Of a stretch of DNA of 64,000 bases, positions 11,247 through 23,081 are shown in pieces (position 1 is the stretch's first letter; each line of letters starts with the position of its first letter). The notes beneath the pieces are model-generated. The model did not search any database. It saw only the letters and a list, made by a program, of their open reading frames with translations, and was not told the origin of the DNA. The stretch is from Xylogone sp. PMI_703. Its lineage: Eukaryota; Ascomycota; Leotiomycetes. A program made the translations under genes and the position numbers. The stretch spans positions 732,256-796,255 of the forward strand of contig JAJTUQ010000010.1 of assembly GCA_021399445.1 (NCBI GenBank), read 5' to 3'.

Positions 11247-12404
11247 TGCTGTAAATATAGTGATGGGGTAGCACGGGGAGGATTTAGTTATTTGCTATAT
11301 CGAGAACCAACACCAGTAGTCTGGTATATATAGGGTGATTACCGACCCACGAAACACATACTTTCAATCATTCCGCCGCTGGGCCGGAGGAAGGTCTGCA
11401 AAATAAGTAGGTATCTGCGAGCTGCTAAGAGCAGTGCGTTTCAAGCTTCTATCTTACGCATGCAAACAGGCTTTTACACCTCTTATCACCACCAGCCCAT
11501 GGAAACATCATGTATTATCCATACAGGTTCGGGGGGTTCGAGAAAACGAACGATATACTCCGTCCAGTACTTCGGCTGAATGCCAAACGCGAAGCCGCTA
11601 AAAGAACCCCGTAGTGACTGGGAGTAAATGTTCAAGCCAGTACGTGAATGAGCACTCTATTTCTCATCTTTTCTAAGTAAAAGCAATATTTTACTTGGAT
11701 ATTTTATTATCGTCATATTCCATAGGTCTCAAGCTTTAAAGCCACATAGAACTTGTATATAATTATTGATGCAAGCTTAAGAATATTTGTCCCCAAATAA
11801 ATGCCTTAATTAATAGTGAATCGGAAATTTTATATTTTTGCTTGGTTAATATCCCTCTGGGCTCTTATATATCTTAGCATTCCAATCTTGGCTCTCTCTA
11901 GACTACAATGCTGGGTTGCTTTTAATATGGGGTAAATTACTATAGCAAATAATAACTAGGCCATTAGCTATGACATGGGTACGTGCAAGCTTTTGTAGAG
12001 GTGCCAGTTAGAGTATGGACATTAGCCTGTATTGTAGATCATGGTGTGTGGAGCTTTGCCTGGGTCATGGCTTTGGACTATCACCGGTCCTTGTATAGAA
12101 TTCAGAGCATATACTCGATTGCGAAAGAAATACACATCGGTGCTCGAGCTATTTCATGTCGCTGGGCCTTGAAAATTGAGGCCTCCCATGAGACTCCCAC
12201 ACGAGGAAGCCTGAATGAGAGCTCTATGGCTAGGTAATGGTCGCACGACATCACGCATAAGCCATCACAGTTCCACCAGTCCCGGGCATATTGACCTGCA
12301 TATTCTCTCACTTTATCTTCCACCCTGCCTAACATCCCAATGATAAATACTTTCCAGAGCCTTTGCATCAGGACAGCTCATCAACATAGCATCGGTTTTA
12401 TATT
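11247..12404. other. Intergenic, no supported gene
   Basis: About 1.15 kb with an AT-rich centre (11640-11960). Overlapping short frames at 11983-12368 on both strands have no recognisable domain. Confidence 0.4.
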
Positions 12405-14728
12405 ATGGATATCAGTGACGTCTCCGAAGTTCCTCAGTACATACAACTCCTCCAGCAACAACGGAAGACTCTGCGTGATGCCCAATCTCGCAAAGGACAG
12501 CGCCCCAAGGGGAGAAAATCTCGCGATGAGCTGCAACTACAGTTCATGTTTCGGCACATATTGAAACGGGAGAAACCTGAATTCGGCTTAAGAACTACAT
12601 TTTTACCTCCGGCATACGGTCCATGCACCAAGGCTCTACGTGACTTGAAGAAGATAATGATTGATGACCTAGTTCTTGAAACTCACCATCGCGGAAATTA
12701 CCTCGTGCTGCGATCCATCACTCCTCCAGATCGGTTGAATGCTATAATGGCAGTTGTGGAGGACGAAAATAATGATGCTCTCATACTGCAATTATATCAC
12801 CAGGAAGATGAGGGTGGGCGTAGTGCGGAAGAGATTCTCAGGGAAGGCACGGTTATTATTGTGAAAGAGCCCTATCTGAAACTAATGTCCGATGGGGAGT
12901 ATGGCATTCGGGTAGATCACCTCTCGGATACCATTCTACTCCTGGAGGGTGATGATCGGATCCCAATATGCTGGCAGTCAAGGTTTATAGAGGTCGACAT
13001 TCCTGCTGAAAAATTGAAGGAGAGAGGGAATGAAGCTTTTAACAAATCTAGCTACTACGATGCAGTCAAATAGTAAGGTTCCCAATTCTACATACGTGAT
13101 TATAAGTCTGACTATACAAATAGCTACACAAACGCGCTTAGCTCTTCACCCACGGCGGAAGAGGCTATAAGCATAAAACTAAATCGCTCGCTTGCATATA
13201 TTAGGAGAGGGCAGTTCGAAAGTGCACTATCTGATCTCGACGGCGTCTTGGAATCCTCGAATGCATCTGAAAAGGGTTTATATCGTAAGGCTCAAGCTTT
13301 ATACTATCTTCAACGATACAGAGAATGTTGCGAGGTAGTGAATGGGCTTCGCAGGGCATTCCCAAACAATAAAGAGGCTAGTAGTCTTCTAACCAGGTCC
13401 ATTGAGCGGTTAGTGGAGCAGGAGAAAGGTAAATACAAGTTTAAGCAAATGTACAGCGAGGCAGCTAAACTTCGCCCGCCGCTTCTGGATCATTCTACGT
13501 TTGTCGGGCCAGTTTCGATCCAAACAGCCGCGTCAAAAGGACGTGGGCTCTTTACTACCAAAGCGGTCAAGGCCGGCGATCTTTTATTGTGTGAAAAGGC
13601 ATTTGCGCATTCATTCATCGATCAAGAAAATCGTAGCCCCAACAGCAAAATGACTCTGTTGATTCATACTGACAGTGATAGCCTATATATGGGAGGAAGG
13701 GCAGATCTCATTGAGACTATGCTCCAAAAGCTTCACCGGAACCCTTCCATGATTCCCGTTATCACGGATCTCCACCATGGCAAATATCCTACCTCAGATA
13801 TTTTTGAAGTTGACGGAACAGCCATACTTGATACGTAAGAGCACAACTATATCCTCTTTTGCAAAATAATGATTGATGTAGATTTCTCGTTGATCAAATC
13901 ACATCTTTGAATTGCTTCGGCTGTCCGCTTTCCACGCGCCAACACTATCTCAGCAACACGAAAGACGCTTCTCCACAGCGGTCACAAGAATCAGCGGCAT
14001 TTCATTCTTGTGGAATATGGCCAATGGCATCGTATATCAATCACAGTTGTTACAGCAATTGCAGGCGAGCATTTATTGGAGATATGATGTTTGTCTACGC
14101 CACACAAGATCTGGCCGCTGACACAGAGATAGCTTTTTGGTACCAGATTCCCACTGGCACCAATTTTAACGAGCGCAAGAAAAAATTGGCAAACTGGAAC
14201 TTTACCTGTGAATGTGTAATTTGTCAAGATGAGAGAGCAACAGACCAAGCTACCTTAGCAAAACGAAAACGTCTGAGAACCCAATCAACAGCATACCTTA
14301 AGTCCAGAAACAGAGCCAATATAACTAAATTGGAGACTGCTATTGCCAATCTTAAAGCCACATACAGCCGACCAGCTGCCGATGTGCCTCACCTGGCTAT
14401 CTGGGATATGCAGCTATATCTGTCTCAGATCTATATGGAGAGTAGGAAAGTGACAAAAGCAATCGATTTAGGCTTGGGAATGCTCGAATCCCTTGGCTAT
14501 GTCATTGATGGTGGAAGAGTTCCACGCACCTCAAATGCGCTAATAACCATTAGAAAATGGGGCTTGATGGTGGAGAGTGTTATTAAATGCTGGGTAATTC
14601 TTGGTGATGCATATGAAATAGTTGCGCCTGATCTCCAGATCCAAGCAGAGCAATATGCCAAGCTTTCGTATAAGGTCTGCGTTGGTGAAGATGAGACATT
14701 TGAGGAGACGTACCAGTATTTTTGCTAG
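12405..14728 (+). CDS. TPR-SET domain protein (putative lysine methyltransferase)
   Basis: 741 residues from exons 12405-13072, 13124-13834 and 13882-14728 (2226 nt). The donors are GTAAGG and GTAAGA, the acceptors AATAG and GTAG, and the joins recreate the Tyr of DAVKYYTNAL and the Thr of LDTFLVDQ. After a novel N-terminal region of about 200 residues, TPR helices start at EKLKERGNEAF. The SET domain follows, with SKGRGLFTTKAVKAGD, then GIWPMASYINHSCYSNCRR (NHS motif), the EIAFWY strand, and post-SET cysteines CECVIC. SET enzymes methylate lysines using S-adenosylmethionine. The TPR-SET architecture recalls SMYD-like fungal proteins but without an evident MYND finger. The substrate is unknown. 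The C-terminal 200 residues are helical and TPR-like. Confidence 0.88.
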
Positions 14729-16118
14729 AAAAAGACCAGTTGGAACTTGAACTCTCTTACATATATCGAGATAGTAATGTTTTAGTTCACAAACACATGT
14801 TGTATTTTTCTCGATGCAATAGGTATTACCGTGATTATTATGCAGTTTAGAATGTACTGCTACCGATTTGATATTTAGAACTAGTTTCCTCTACCATTTA
14901 GTAGAGGAGCAATTCGTGATTCAAGCATTATACAAGTGCACCCGTAGAATCATCAATGCTATCCGACTTCAACCGATTTCTAGATCGATGGTGCGTAGAC
15001 CCGTCGGTAATATGAGGTCTCCCATACTCTGTGTAGAAGATAAGCAAAGCCGATAGGGGGTGCGGCCTCCGCCAAGCTCAAGGCAGCTGAATATGAGTCG
15101 TTTTTACAGAATTCTACCCCTTCTACCCCTCCGATTGTCGAACTACCTGCGTACTAGCGATTACGCTATTTATCATGAATTACTTCAGTAGACATGTCAC
15201 AATAGCTGGCAGCATTGTGTAGATTCGTTTTTTGTTTGACATGGAAGGAATGGCATAGAAGGCAGTGAAGTCCGCCGGGCTGTGATGATTTGGAGAGTAC
15301 TAGTATTCAGTAGGTCGCATATCAAGAGACCGTGATTGGTAAGGCGCTCAGCTGAGAGTAGGAGTGTAATAGCGCCATTTCTAACTGTGCTTCATACCGA
15401 GAAGGCTATCAACTCGCTGGTATGCCCAAGAGGCGCCAGCAAAGCCTGACCACCGGAGAAGGCTGTCGATGTTGGCCACTCAGAGCTACGAATTATGAGG
15501 TCTCCCAGGCCCCCCTTCAGATATTCATGGTCGGCCAAGGCCATATTTCTGCACGAATTGTTGGTGTTGGTTACACTGCTGTCGTCTGAAACGAATGGAT
15601 AGGCAGACGTAGTGTGGGAGGTGGTCATCGCAACACTTTCCAGTATACCGACTGACTGTATTGGCTGTTGTCGCGCGGCCACGGAAAAGGACTACTCAAG
15701 ATTTCTTTTGATAGCAACATTGTCCGGATTTCTTCATCCGGTCAATGCATATTATGCATATTCCAACACATTTTTGTCTAGTATGCGGCTATTCAGCCGT
15801 GTTGATGCAATGTTCAGAGAGGTAAAGGAATAGTGATAGCTGCCTTAGCGCAAACCTGTTACGAAAAACCAACAGCTGGATGAATTATAGGATTGTAAAC
15901 TGTTCTGCTATTGGGTAGTAATGTTTGGGGTTACACAACAGTGAGGTAGGCCTCAAGGGTGAACTCTCATCGATATAACACTTAATATTCTGCGACTCCC
16001 CTATTCCACTTGCTTAAATATAATCCGTATCTTTAATTCCATCAACACATCTACCGAGGGTTTTATTGAGTCCTGTAGTTCTGCCCACCACACCATACCT
16101 TCCATACAGCTTCCGATC
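14729..16118. other. Intergenic, no supported gene
   Basis: About 1.4 kb separating two plus-strand genes. A 96-codon minus frame at 15392-15682 lacks any domain or splice context. The last 200 bp is the promoter of the dynamin-like gene and contains pyrimidine-rich stretches typical of fungal 5' flanks. Confidence 0.4.
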
Positions 16119-18401
16119 ATGGTGATAAAGCCGTTCCAGAGTGATGCCTTGGATGGACTACGATCTAAGGAGCAATTGGAGCTCCTGAATGCTATAGATA
16201 GTCTCCGTTCGCAAGGTATTAGCCGCTATGTCTCTTTGCCACAGATTATTGTCTGTGGAGATCAGTCATCTGGCAAAAGCTCCGTCCTTGAAGCTATATC
16301 AGGAGTGCCATTTCCAGTCAAGAGTAACCTATGCACCCGATTTCCGATAGAATTAGTCCTCCGCAAAACACCGCTTCCCAGCGTCAACGTATCCATCGTT
16401 CCTCACGAATCTCGCAGCAAATCTGAGAAAATTCAACTCGGAAGCTTTCACGAGAGGCTGAATGGCTTTGAAGGGCTTCCAACTCTCATTGAAAATGCTA
16501 AAGCGGCCATGTCAATTTCTACACATGGAAAAGCCTTCTCCAGGGATCTCCTTCGAGTTGAGGTTTCTGGACCTGACCACCCACAGTTGACCATTGTGGA
16601 TCTGCCAGGTCTGATTCACTCAGAAACGAAGAATCAGTCTGAAGCCGATATCAAACTGGTTCAACAGGTAGTGAGATCCTATATGGAGGAACCAAGGAGT
16701 ATAATCCTTGCAGTAGTGTCAGCTAAAAATGACTACGCAAATCAGATCGTGCTGAAATTGGCCCGCGCCGCCGATAAACTAGGGACACGTACTCTGGGCG
16801 TGATTACCAAGCCCGACACACTGGTGCCAGGTTCGGAAAGTGAAAGCCAATTCGTCGCTCTTGCAGAAAATAAAGACGTCCATTTCCATCTGGGCTGGCA
16901 TGTGTTGAAGAACATGGACTCCGAAAAGGGACAATCAGCCTTGGCCGAGCGCGATGCTAGCGAAAAGGAATTCTTTTCAAACGGATCATGGACTAGCCTG
17001 CCCCAGTCAGTAAGAGGTATTGAAGATCTGCGAATGAGACTTAGCAAGCTCCTTCTAGGACAAATCTCTACTGAGTTACCTGGGCTTATTAACGATATTC
17101 GGACCAAGATTAAGAATTGCCGCCAACGATTGGATAAGCTTGGGACACCTCGAATTACAGTGGAAGACCAGCGGCTTTACCTCCTCTCCATTAGTTCAAA
17201 ATTCCAGTCTCTGGTTCAAGCAGCCATTGATGGCACTTATACCGATCCCTTCTTCGGATCCGCAGACAGCAGGCAAGGCTATCAGAGGCGTATCCGGGCT
17301 GTGATCCGAAACCTCAGTGAAGACTTCGTGAAAGACATTACCCAGCATGGCCACAAACGCCAGATTGTTCAGCCAGGTGAAGAGGACAGTGTTCCTGACG
17401 GCGTGACGCCAATAACCCGGGAAGACTTCAAGAAACGCATACAGCAGCTGATGCAGAAAACTCGGGGTCGCGAACTGCCCACGACTTTCAATCCTATGAT
17501 TGTCACGGATCTGTTCCTGGAACAATCAGCCCCTTGGGAGGCAATAACAGCAAAGCATATTGAAAAAGTGTGGACAGCAGTCAAGACATTTCTCAGTTTC
17601 ATCAGTGCCTACGTCGCCGACCCGGAAACCTCGAAGGCGCTCATTCAACAGATTTTCGAACCAGCTCTGAGCCAGCTGTACGAGAACCTGAAAGAGAAAA
17701 CATTAGAGACCCTGAAGCCACATAAAACTGGCCATCCCATCACGATAAGTAATAAATTCACAGCAAGCCTCAGAACGGAAATCATGGACCAGAACACGGA
17801 TAAAATTGAGGCCGCGCTGAAGAGTTTCTTCGGGGTTTCCACTCTCTCGACGTCTGCGCGCCTAAGTAATAGTTACTACGATCTTCAAGATCTACTGTAT
17901 AAAATTGTTCAATGTACGCTGCCAGATATACCAAACTCGGCATGTTCCGACGCTCTAGATCGTATGGAGGCATATTACAAAGTCAGTCTATACTTTATTT
18001 CTTATGGATTAGCTTACTGTAAGATTGGCCGATTCAACGAACACCCAGCTAACGCATAGAAACAGGTCGCGTTGGAACGGTTCATCGATGATATCGCAGT
18101 TGAGGCCATCGAAGCCAAACTCATAACCCCCCTGCATAATATCTTCACGCCCATTGCCGTAACCACCATGTCTACAGACCTCCTTGCTGCCATTGCAGGC
18201 GAATCCGATGAAAGTCGTATCCAACGAGAAAAATCAACCAAGCAGCTGGATATTCTCACGAAGGGCTATGAGACGTGCGAGCGATTTGCGGTGGACAATA
18301 TCAGGGCTCCTCAGCAGGTACAAAATGGAATTGATACTGTGAATGATTCATCTGATGATGCTTCGGAGGACTCGGAGAAGGAGTCTGAGGGAGAAAGATG
18401 A
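16119..18401 (+). CDS. Dynamin-family large GTPase, Mx-like
   Basis: 732 residues from exons 16119-17981 and 18066-18401 (donor GTCAGT, acceptor ACAG). The GTPase domain has GDQSSGKSS at 47-55, Thr73 in CTRFP (switch I), DLPG at 161-164 and TKPD at 230-233. A dynamin middle/stalk region follows. The second exon supplies the GTPase-effector domain (VALERFIDDIAVEAIEAKL), then an acidic tail (DSSDDASEDSEKESEGE). No pleckstrin-homology or proline-rich domain is seen, which places it with Mx-like or fungal accessory dynamins rather than endocytic dynamin. Without splicing, the frame ends before the GED. Such paralogues are numerous and variable in filamentous fungi, and a role in membrane remodelling or defence is inferred only. 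Confidence 0.9.
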
Positions 18402-19019
18402 GGATGGAGGGGATGGGCGTCATTGTCAAAACCTGAGTTGAACCGTTACTTTACACCGAAATAAAATAAAATGCAATAGATTTGTCAAGACAAAGGCTGA
18501 CCGTGCTGGTAATGGGTAAGCCAATAAAGAAAGTGTACTGAGTAAAGCCGCAATATTCTCTCCTTAAATACTGAATTTGCAGATACAACTTCAAGTCTGG
18601 CCTCTTTCCCTGCTATGACAAATACACCTGCATGTCGACGTTATAATAATCTGCTATTCCACGTGCTGTACGCTTCATATTTATCGATCTAGAAAGTTCT
18701 AGAACTTGGCTAGGGGATTCACTCAGCGTCTATTAACACTGAGATGGTAACTCATATGCAATGTGGCATTGACGGGCCTGAAATACAATACTTACCCATC
18801 CATTAACGTATCTGAAGGGCTACAGATCAGAGGTGTAAACAGTAAGCGCAATATCAAGAACACGATGCCTCACAACCAGCAGCAAGAAATAATCTCATAT
18901 ATATTCCAATCCTAAATTATACGCACAACGATACGCCAAACGCGGTTTCTCCTTTTGAATGCAATGACCCTGATTTTATATTTCCTATCTTTCCACCGAC
19001 ACCCCGGAGCACCAGTCTA
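18402..19019. other. Intergenic between convergent genes
   Basis: Convergent 3' flanks of the dynamin-like and GPI-protein genes. No coding signal was seen. Confidence 0.4.
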
Positions 19020-19826
19020 TTACAACAGAGCCAACACAGCAGCCGCACCACCTAATACCAACTTGACATTTGCTCCAGTCCAGGATGCCGCATTGGGAGT
19101 CTCTTTCGGCACCGCACTTCCACTGGCGTTCGCCGCTCCAGAGCTACTCGTTCCAGATGGTTTAGCAGCAGTTGAAGTCGGGCCGCTGGCTGCAGGAGTA
19201 GTCGATGGCGCAGCGGAGCTGGGGGAACCACCAGCAGTAGGCTTCGCTGCGGCTCGGGCAGTGATGGTGACAGGCATGTATTCTACATCGGTTCCAGTGT
19301 ATGTGACCGTAGTCTGACCGGGGAAGTTGGCTTCACTGCCGCCAAAGGATTGAATGCAGACGGCGGAGGTTGTCCCAGCGAGGGAGCAGTCTATGTAGCC
19401 GGCGCTGTGTGTAAGAGCAAGACACGGTCAGTTCCTATTGCGACTATGAAGGTTGCATAGAGGGTAGCACAAGTGCGCAAAGAGCTACATACAACAAAAT
19501 ATTATCATTCTCATCTTGTACGGCAGGCAGTGTGTATATGGCCGTCTTGGGGCCTTCGGTCAGAGTAAATGGACCATCAAATCCACAGTTGTCGGAGTCG
19601 GTGCCGGGGGCGCACTGCAAGACGTAGGTGGTAGCGGTAGCATCCTGCGTAACGTCAGTATTTCTATCTATCAGATCCATGCAGGAAGAGGACGTACTGA
19701 GCCGACAATTGAACCAGCGAGTGGCTGCACATCAGCACCTGGAATGTACAAGGTGACGACGCTGGTCTGCGCAAGGGAGACGCCGGCCACGGCGAGGCCG
19801 AGAATGCTGATGGTGGTGGCGTGCAT
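19020..19826 (-). CDS. Predicted GPI-anchored cell-wall protein
   Basis: 221 residues from exons 19826-19698, 19644-19493 and 19404-19020 (666 nt). The donors are GTACGT and GTATGT and both acceptors end in CAG. It has an N-terminal signal peptide (MHATTISILGLAVAGVSLA, cleavage before QTS), a small ectodomain with four cysteines (QCAPGTDSDNC and YIDCSL...AVC), a Ser/Thr/Ala/Pro-rich stalk suited to O-glycosylation, and a C-terminal hydrophobic tail (VKLVLGGAAAVLALL) after a small-residue region that could carry the omega site. This architecture is typical of fungal surface proteins attached to the membrane or wall. No enzymatic motif is visible. The stalk is unusually Ala-rich. Confidence 0.85.
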
Positions 19827-20696
19827 TATGACGTGAGTGTTTTGGACGATTGTCTTCGACTTTACAAAAGAGTGACAATAGCGAGTATTTAGAATGAGCG
19901 TGGAAGAATTAAAGCGAAAAAGAGTGTTTGAGAAGTGAATGAACGTACAATACCTTTGGAGGGAAAGACGGGAAGGGTTTGCTTGGTGTTGATGAATTTA
20001 AGCTTCGCCGGGAAGTGGCCAATCTCGGAGGGACTAAGGGGGCCAGCCAATGCCAAGAGGCCAAGCTCATGGTGAGGAGGCTTAGTCAGGGCTAGTGGGT
20101 TTGATGTGAGCAAGGCCTGCTTGTGCCTTTTCTTCTCCTTCGGGACACTGGAAGCACACGCTTATGGAGGCATTATTCTTCAAGGTTACTGTATCTGGCC
20201 ATGATTAGATATCTACGGAACTCCGTGACGTAAATGATGCCGCTACAGTAGTACTTTGCGAGTAGTTTATTATGTTTTATAGATAACCTTATAAGCAATA
20301 GTTTCATCAATAGGTCATATCTGCTCTAATTATACTAAAGCTGCTAATGCCAAGAAGTGTTTTTCCAGTTAGAATTGGCTTTGTTAATGCCTCATTACTG
20401 TGCTGAAGACTCTCAATCATACATCGGCCCCTATCAGCATGTAATTCTGTATGAATCCGGTGGCGCCCAAATCTCGGTACGTCCTGGCGACGCTGTAGAA
20501 TCCAGAAAATTCCTCGGCGACGCCACGGCTGTTATTGGCCGTTTCTGAAACCCAGATGACACGCGATAAAAAGTCTCCTCCATTTTTGCCCTGCGATGTC
20601 AGATCGGATGAACTACCTCCCGCAGGGGTAAAAAGCCTAATACGATAAGATGTTGTTGCCTCAGGCTTGTAGATCGAATCTTGTACAATAAGACGT
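19827..20696. other. Intergenic, promoter of the GPI-protein gene
   Basis: No supported gene. A short frame at 20357-20548 has no domain. The right end merges into transposon-like repeats. Confidence 0.4.
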
Positions 20697-20770
20697 GACC
20701 ATAACGATACTTGGTACGCTCGGGACCAGCGAAAATATCGTTATAACCGAGGTATCGTTATACCCAGGTA
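20697..20770 (+). repeat. Degenerate copy of a pogo/Fot-like terminal repeat
   Basis: Contains ATATCGTTATAACCGAGGTATCGTTATA followed by CCCAGG. It aligns in direct orientation, with scattered substitutions, to the right end of the element at 20902-21041 (ATATCGTTACGACTAAGATA...CGTTATAGCCAGG). It has no full inverted partner and looks like an eroded or internally deleted relative. Confidence 0.5.
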
Positions 20771-20901
20771 TATATATACCTTATAATTGGAGTTACATAA
20801 GGTATAACGGTACTCTAAATCTCATATATCTAAGAAGGATCATTCGAAATCTCTGGTCTATACCGTTTTGGGATCCCAAAAGGCCCGTCATAACGACATT
20901 A

Positions 20902-21041
20902 CACTGAAAGAAACCCCTGCAAGATCACCGAGTCGTAACGATGGCGTTATATAGAAGATATCGTTAATCCGTCACAAAAATTTGCTGGGATCGGCACAAA
21001 TATCGTTACGACTAAGATATCGTTATAGCCAGGCTTTACTG
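20902..21041. mobile_element. Putative 140-bp MITE with TA target site (Fot1/pogo type)
   Basis: The ends are CACTGAAAG... on the left and ...CTTTACTG on the right (reverse complement CAGTAAAG). Imperfect inverted repeats of about 40 bp share GTCGTAACGAT at the same distance from each end. Both sides are flanked by TA (20900-20901 and 21042-21043), the target of Tc1-mariner/pogo transposases. No transposase is encoded, so it would be non-autonomous. Boundaries were set by eye. Confidence 0.55.
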
Positions 21042-21043
21042 TA

Positions 21044-21561
21044 CATCCCTATCCGGGAGCGTTTTATGGGAGCTCTAACACGGTACTTCTTAGGCGCCGG
21101 AAGCCGAAATGGTAGGATTGGTAGACCGGGACAGGTTAGCCACATACAGCCAACAACTACCAGGGGCCTATTGCTATAAAGAAAGCGATTCCGCTCGCAA
21201 TCTAAGGAAGCAGAGATCAATCTGTATATAGTTTCTAGCTACCAATACCGTGCTATCTAGTTACATCTCTTGTACTCGCAGCATCCTCTCCATACCCCTT
21301 GGCCTTCCTTCACTCCGTACAACCCATACCTCCGACGGTACTACGCTGACGGAAATTAATAGTGGTATTGCCTTCATAAGATATTTAGCATCTAGCTAAG
21401 TTTTCGAACACCTAGCTCATTAAACTCAGAGAACTCTGCTGTTTCATGTCTATGCACTATTCACTTAGAGAATACTGCTATAAATCACTACACCATGCTC
21501 TTTCATATATTGATATATAGTGTTTACAAAATGAAGTCTTGTTCATCGCTCTGATATATAC
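21044..21561. other. Intergenic, no gene seen
   Basis: 3' flank of the sorbose-reductase-like SDR. No domain-bearing frame was found. Confidence 0.4.
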
Positions 21562-22386
21562 TCATGGTAAAATATACCCTCCATCGATAACTACGTCACT
21601 TCCAGTCTGATAGCTTGATGCGTCACTCGCCAGATACAAATACAAACCCTTTATTTCCCGGACATGACCCTGTCGGCCAAGTACAGCCATCCGGTGCGCC
21701 TCATTCTCAACCCGTGGAGATGCGCCCATCTTGGTCTGGAAGAACCCAGGACTCACAACATTCACTCGTGCAAATTCTCGCCATTCCCGTGCAAGACTCT
21801 TTCCAAGATGCGTGACGGCGGCTTTGGTCGAGTTATAGACCGGCTGGTCGACAGGCACATTGACAATCTGAGCGGAAATACTCGAGGTGATGATCAAGTT
21901 GCCCCGCCCTTGTTGTTTGAAGACTTCTCCAGCATATTTGGCACAGAAAAATACGCCGTCAAGGTTGACCGACATCTGCTTCCGATATTCCTCTATTGAC
22001 GTCTCAAGAATGGGCTTGGAAATGGCCATCCCCGCATTAGCAACGAACACATCTAAGTGGCCAAAGTCTCGGACGGTGCTAGCTACAGCCTGCTGTACCT
22101 GTGACGGATCTGAGACATTGACTTTGTATGCCTTGGCCTTGATATTGTGTTTCGATGCCAACGCTGCTCCTTTGGAAATGGCCGCGTCATTGGTATTGTA
22201 CCAGAGCGCTAAGTCCGCACCAGCTTCCGCCATTGCCTCGGCGACGGTAAACCCAATTCCATCAGAGGCACCTGTAATGCATACCAAGCGACCCTCCATG
22301 GAGAGCTGTTCAAAGACATTATCAGGGGTCGCGGGGACCGGCTTCGGGGGCCGGGGCGTGGCACATTCTTCTATTGACATCGACAT
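21562..22386 (-). CDS. SDR, sorbose reductase / NADP mannitol dehydrogenase-like
   Basis: Intronless 274-residue cytosolic oxidoreductase. TGASDGIG at residues 38-45 is the cofactor site, NAG at 117-119 is structural, and Ser168/169, Tyr184 and Lys188 (VYNSTK) form the catalytic set. The C terminus ends GSDVVIDGGYILP, the usual close of this family. The N-terminal extension before the fold (IEECATPRPPKPVPATPDNV) and the overall pattern match fungal SOU1-like reductases, which interconvert ketoses and polyols with NADP(H). The exact sugar cannot be told from sequence. It stands alone between the MITE region and the NLR gene, with no obvious partner. Confidence 0.88.
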   Translation of the reverse strand: MSMSIEECATPRPPKPVPATPDNVFEQLSMEGRLVCITGASDGIGFTVAEAMAEAGADLALWYNTNDAAISKGAALASKHNIKAKAYKVNVSDPSQVQQAVASTVRDFGHLDVFVANAGMAISKPILETSIEEYRKQMSVNLDGVFFCAKYAGEVFKQQGRGNLIITSSISAQIVNVPVDQPVYNSTKAAVTHLGKSLAREWREFARVNVVSPGFFQTKMGASPRVENEAHRMAVLGRQGHVREIKGLYLYLASDASSYQTGSDVVIDGGYILP

Positions 22387-23081
22387 GCTGGGCAGTATAG
22401 TTTAATCGAGACACGGTGAACTAAAGTGAGAAATATGTTTTAAGTTCAATCTATCTAGAATTGAGCAAGAAGCTTGCCAGCAATATAAAGACTTGAAAGC
22501 AAATGGTAGACACGTGGAGAATATATGTTCTAGCTAATCGCATTCTTGGCTTATTGGTGTCGGGGCAATGTTGTCCGATAGGTGGGTAGAAGGGGGTTTC
22601 GGGTCACAGCCGCGCCAGTTAATCCATGGGATCATGTAGACGCTTGAAAGGCTTAGTAAAATATAATTTTGTATATCCTGCCGCTCCTAAATAGGTTCAA
22701 TATCCTCAATTCTCCCTACGACTTCGCATTTGCTTGGTATTTGACCTCCTTAGATTCCCCAAAACGTTACAATTGTGACGAGTGACCCTTCGATTTATCT
22801 TTCTCTCCTGAGATGCCTCCTCTCTTTTTCCCAGTGCTACCTCAACACATATTGTTCTCCACTTCACGCTTAGAATTATCTACTTGATAACCGGACATAT
22901 GTTTTTGATAGGATATATAAGTTTGGCAAGTAGGCGCGTACGTCAGACAGAATAATGAACGATCCCAATGAATAAAATCAAAGCCATTCTATGTCTCATT
23001 TGCCAAACATGTGCCTGGTCGTAGTCTAGATTCTTCCGAAAGACAGAAAATTTTTTGGATGCATATATAGGAATATTGTTG
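22387..23081. other. Intergenic, promoter of the SDR and 3' flank of the NLR gene
   Basis: No coding frame of note. The 5' flank of the SDR is pyrimidine-rich further out. Confidence 0.4.
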
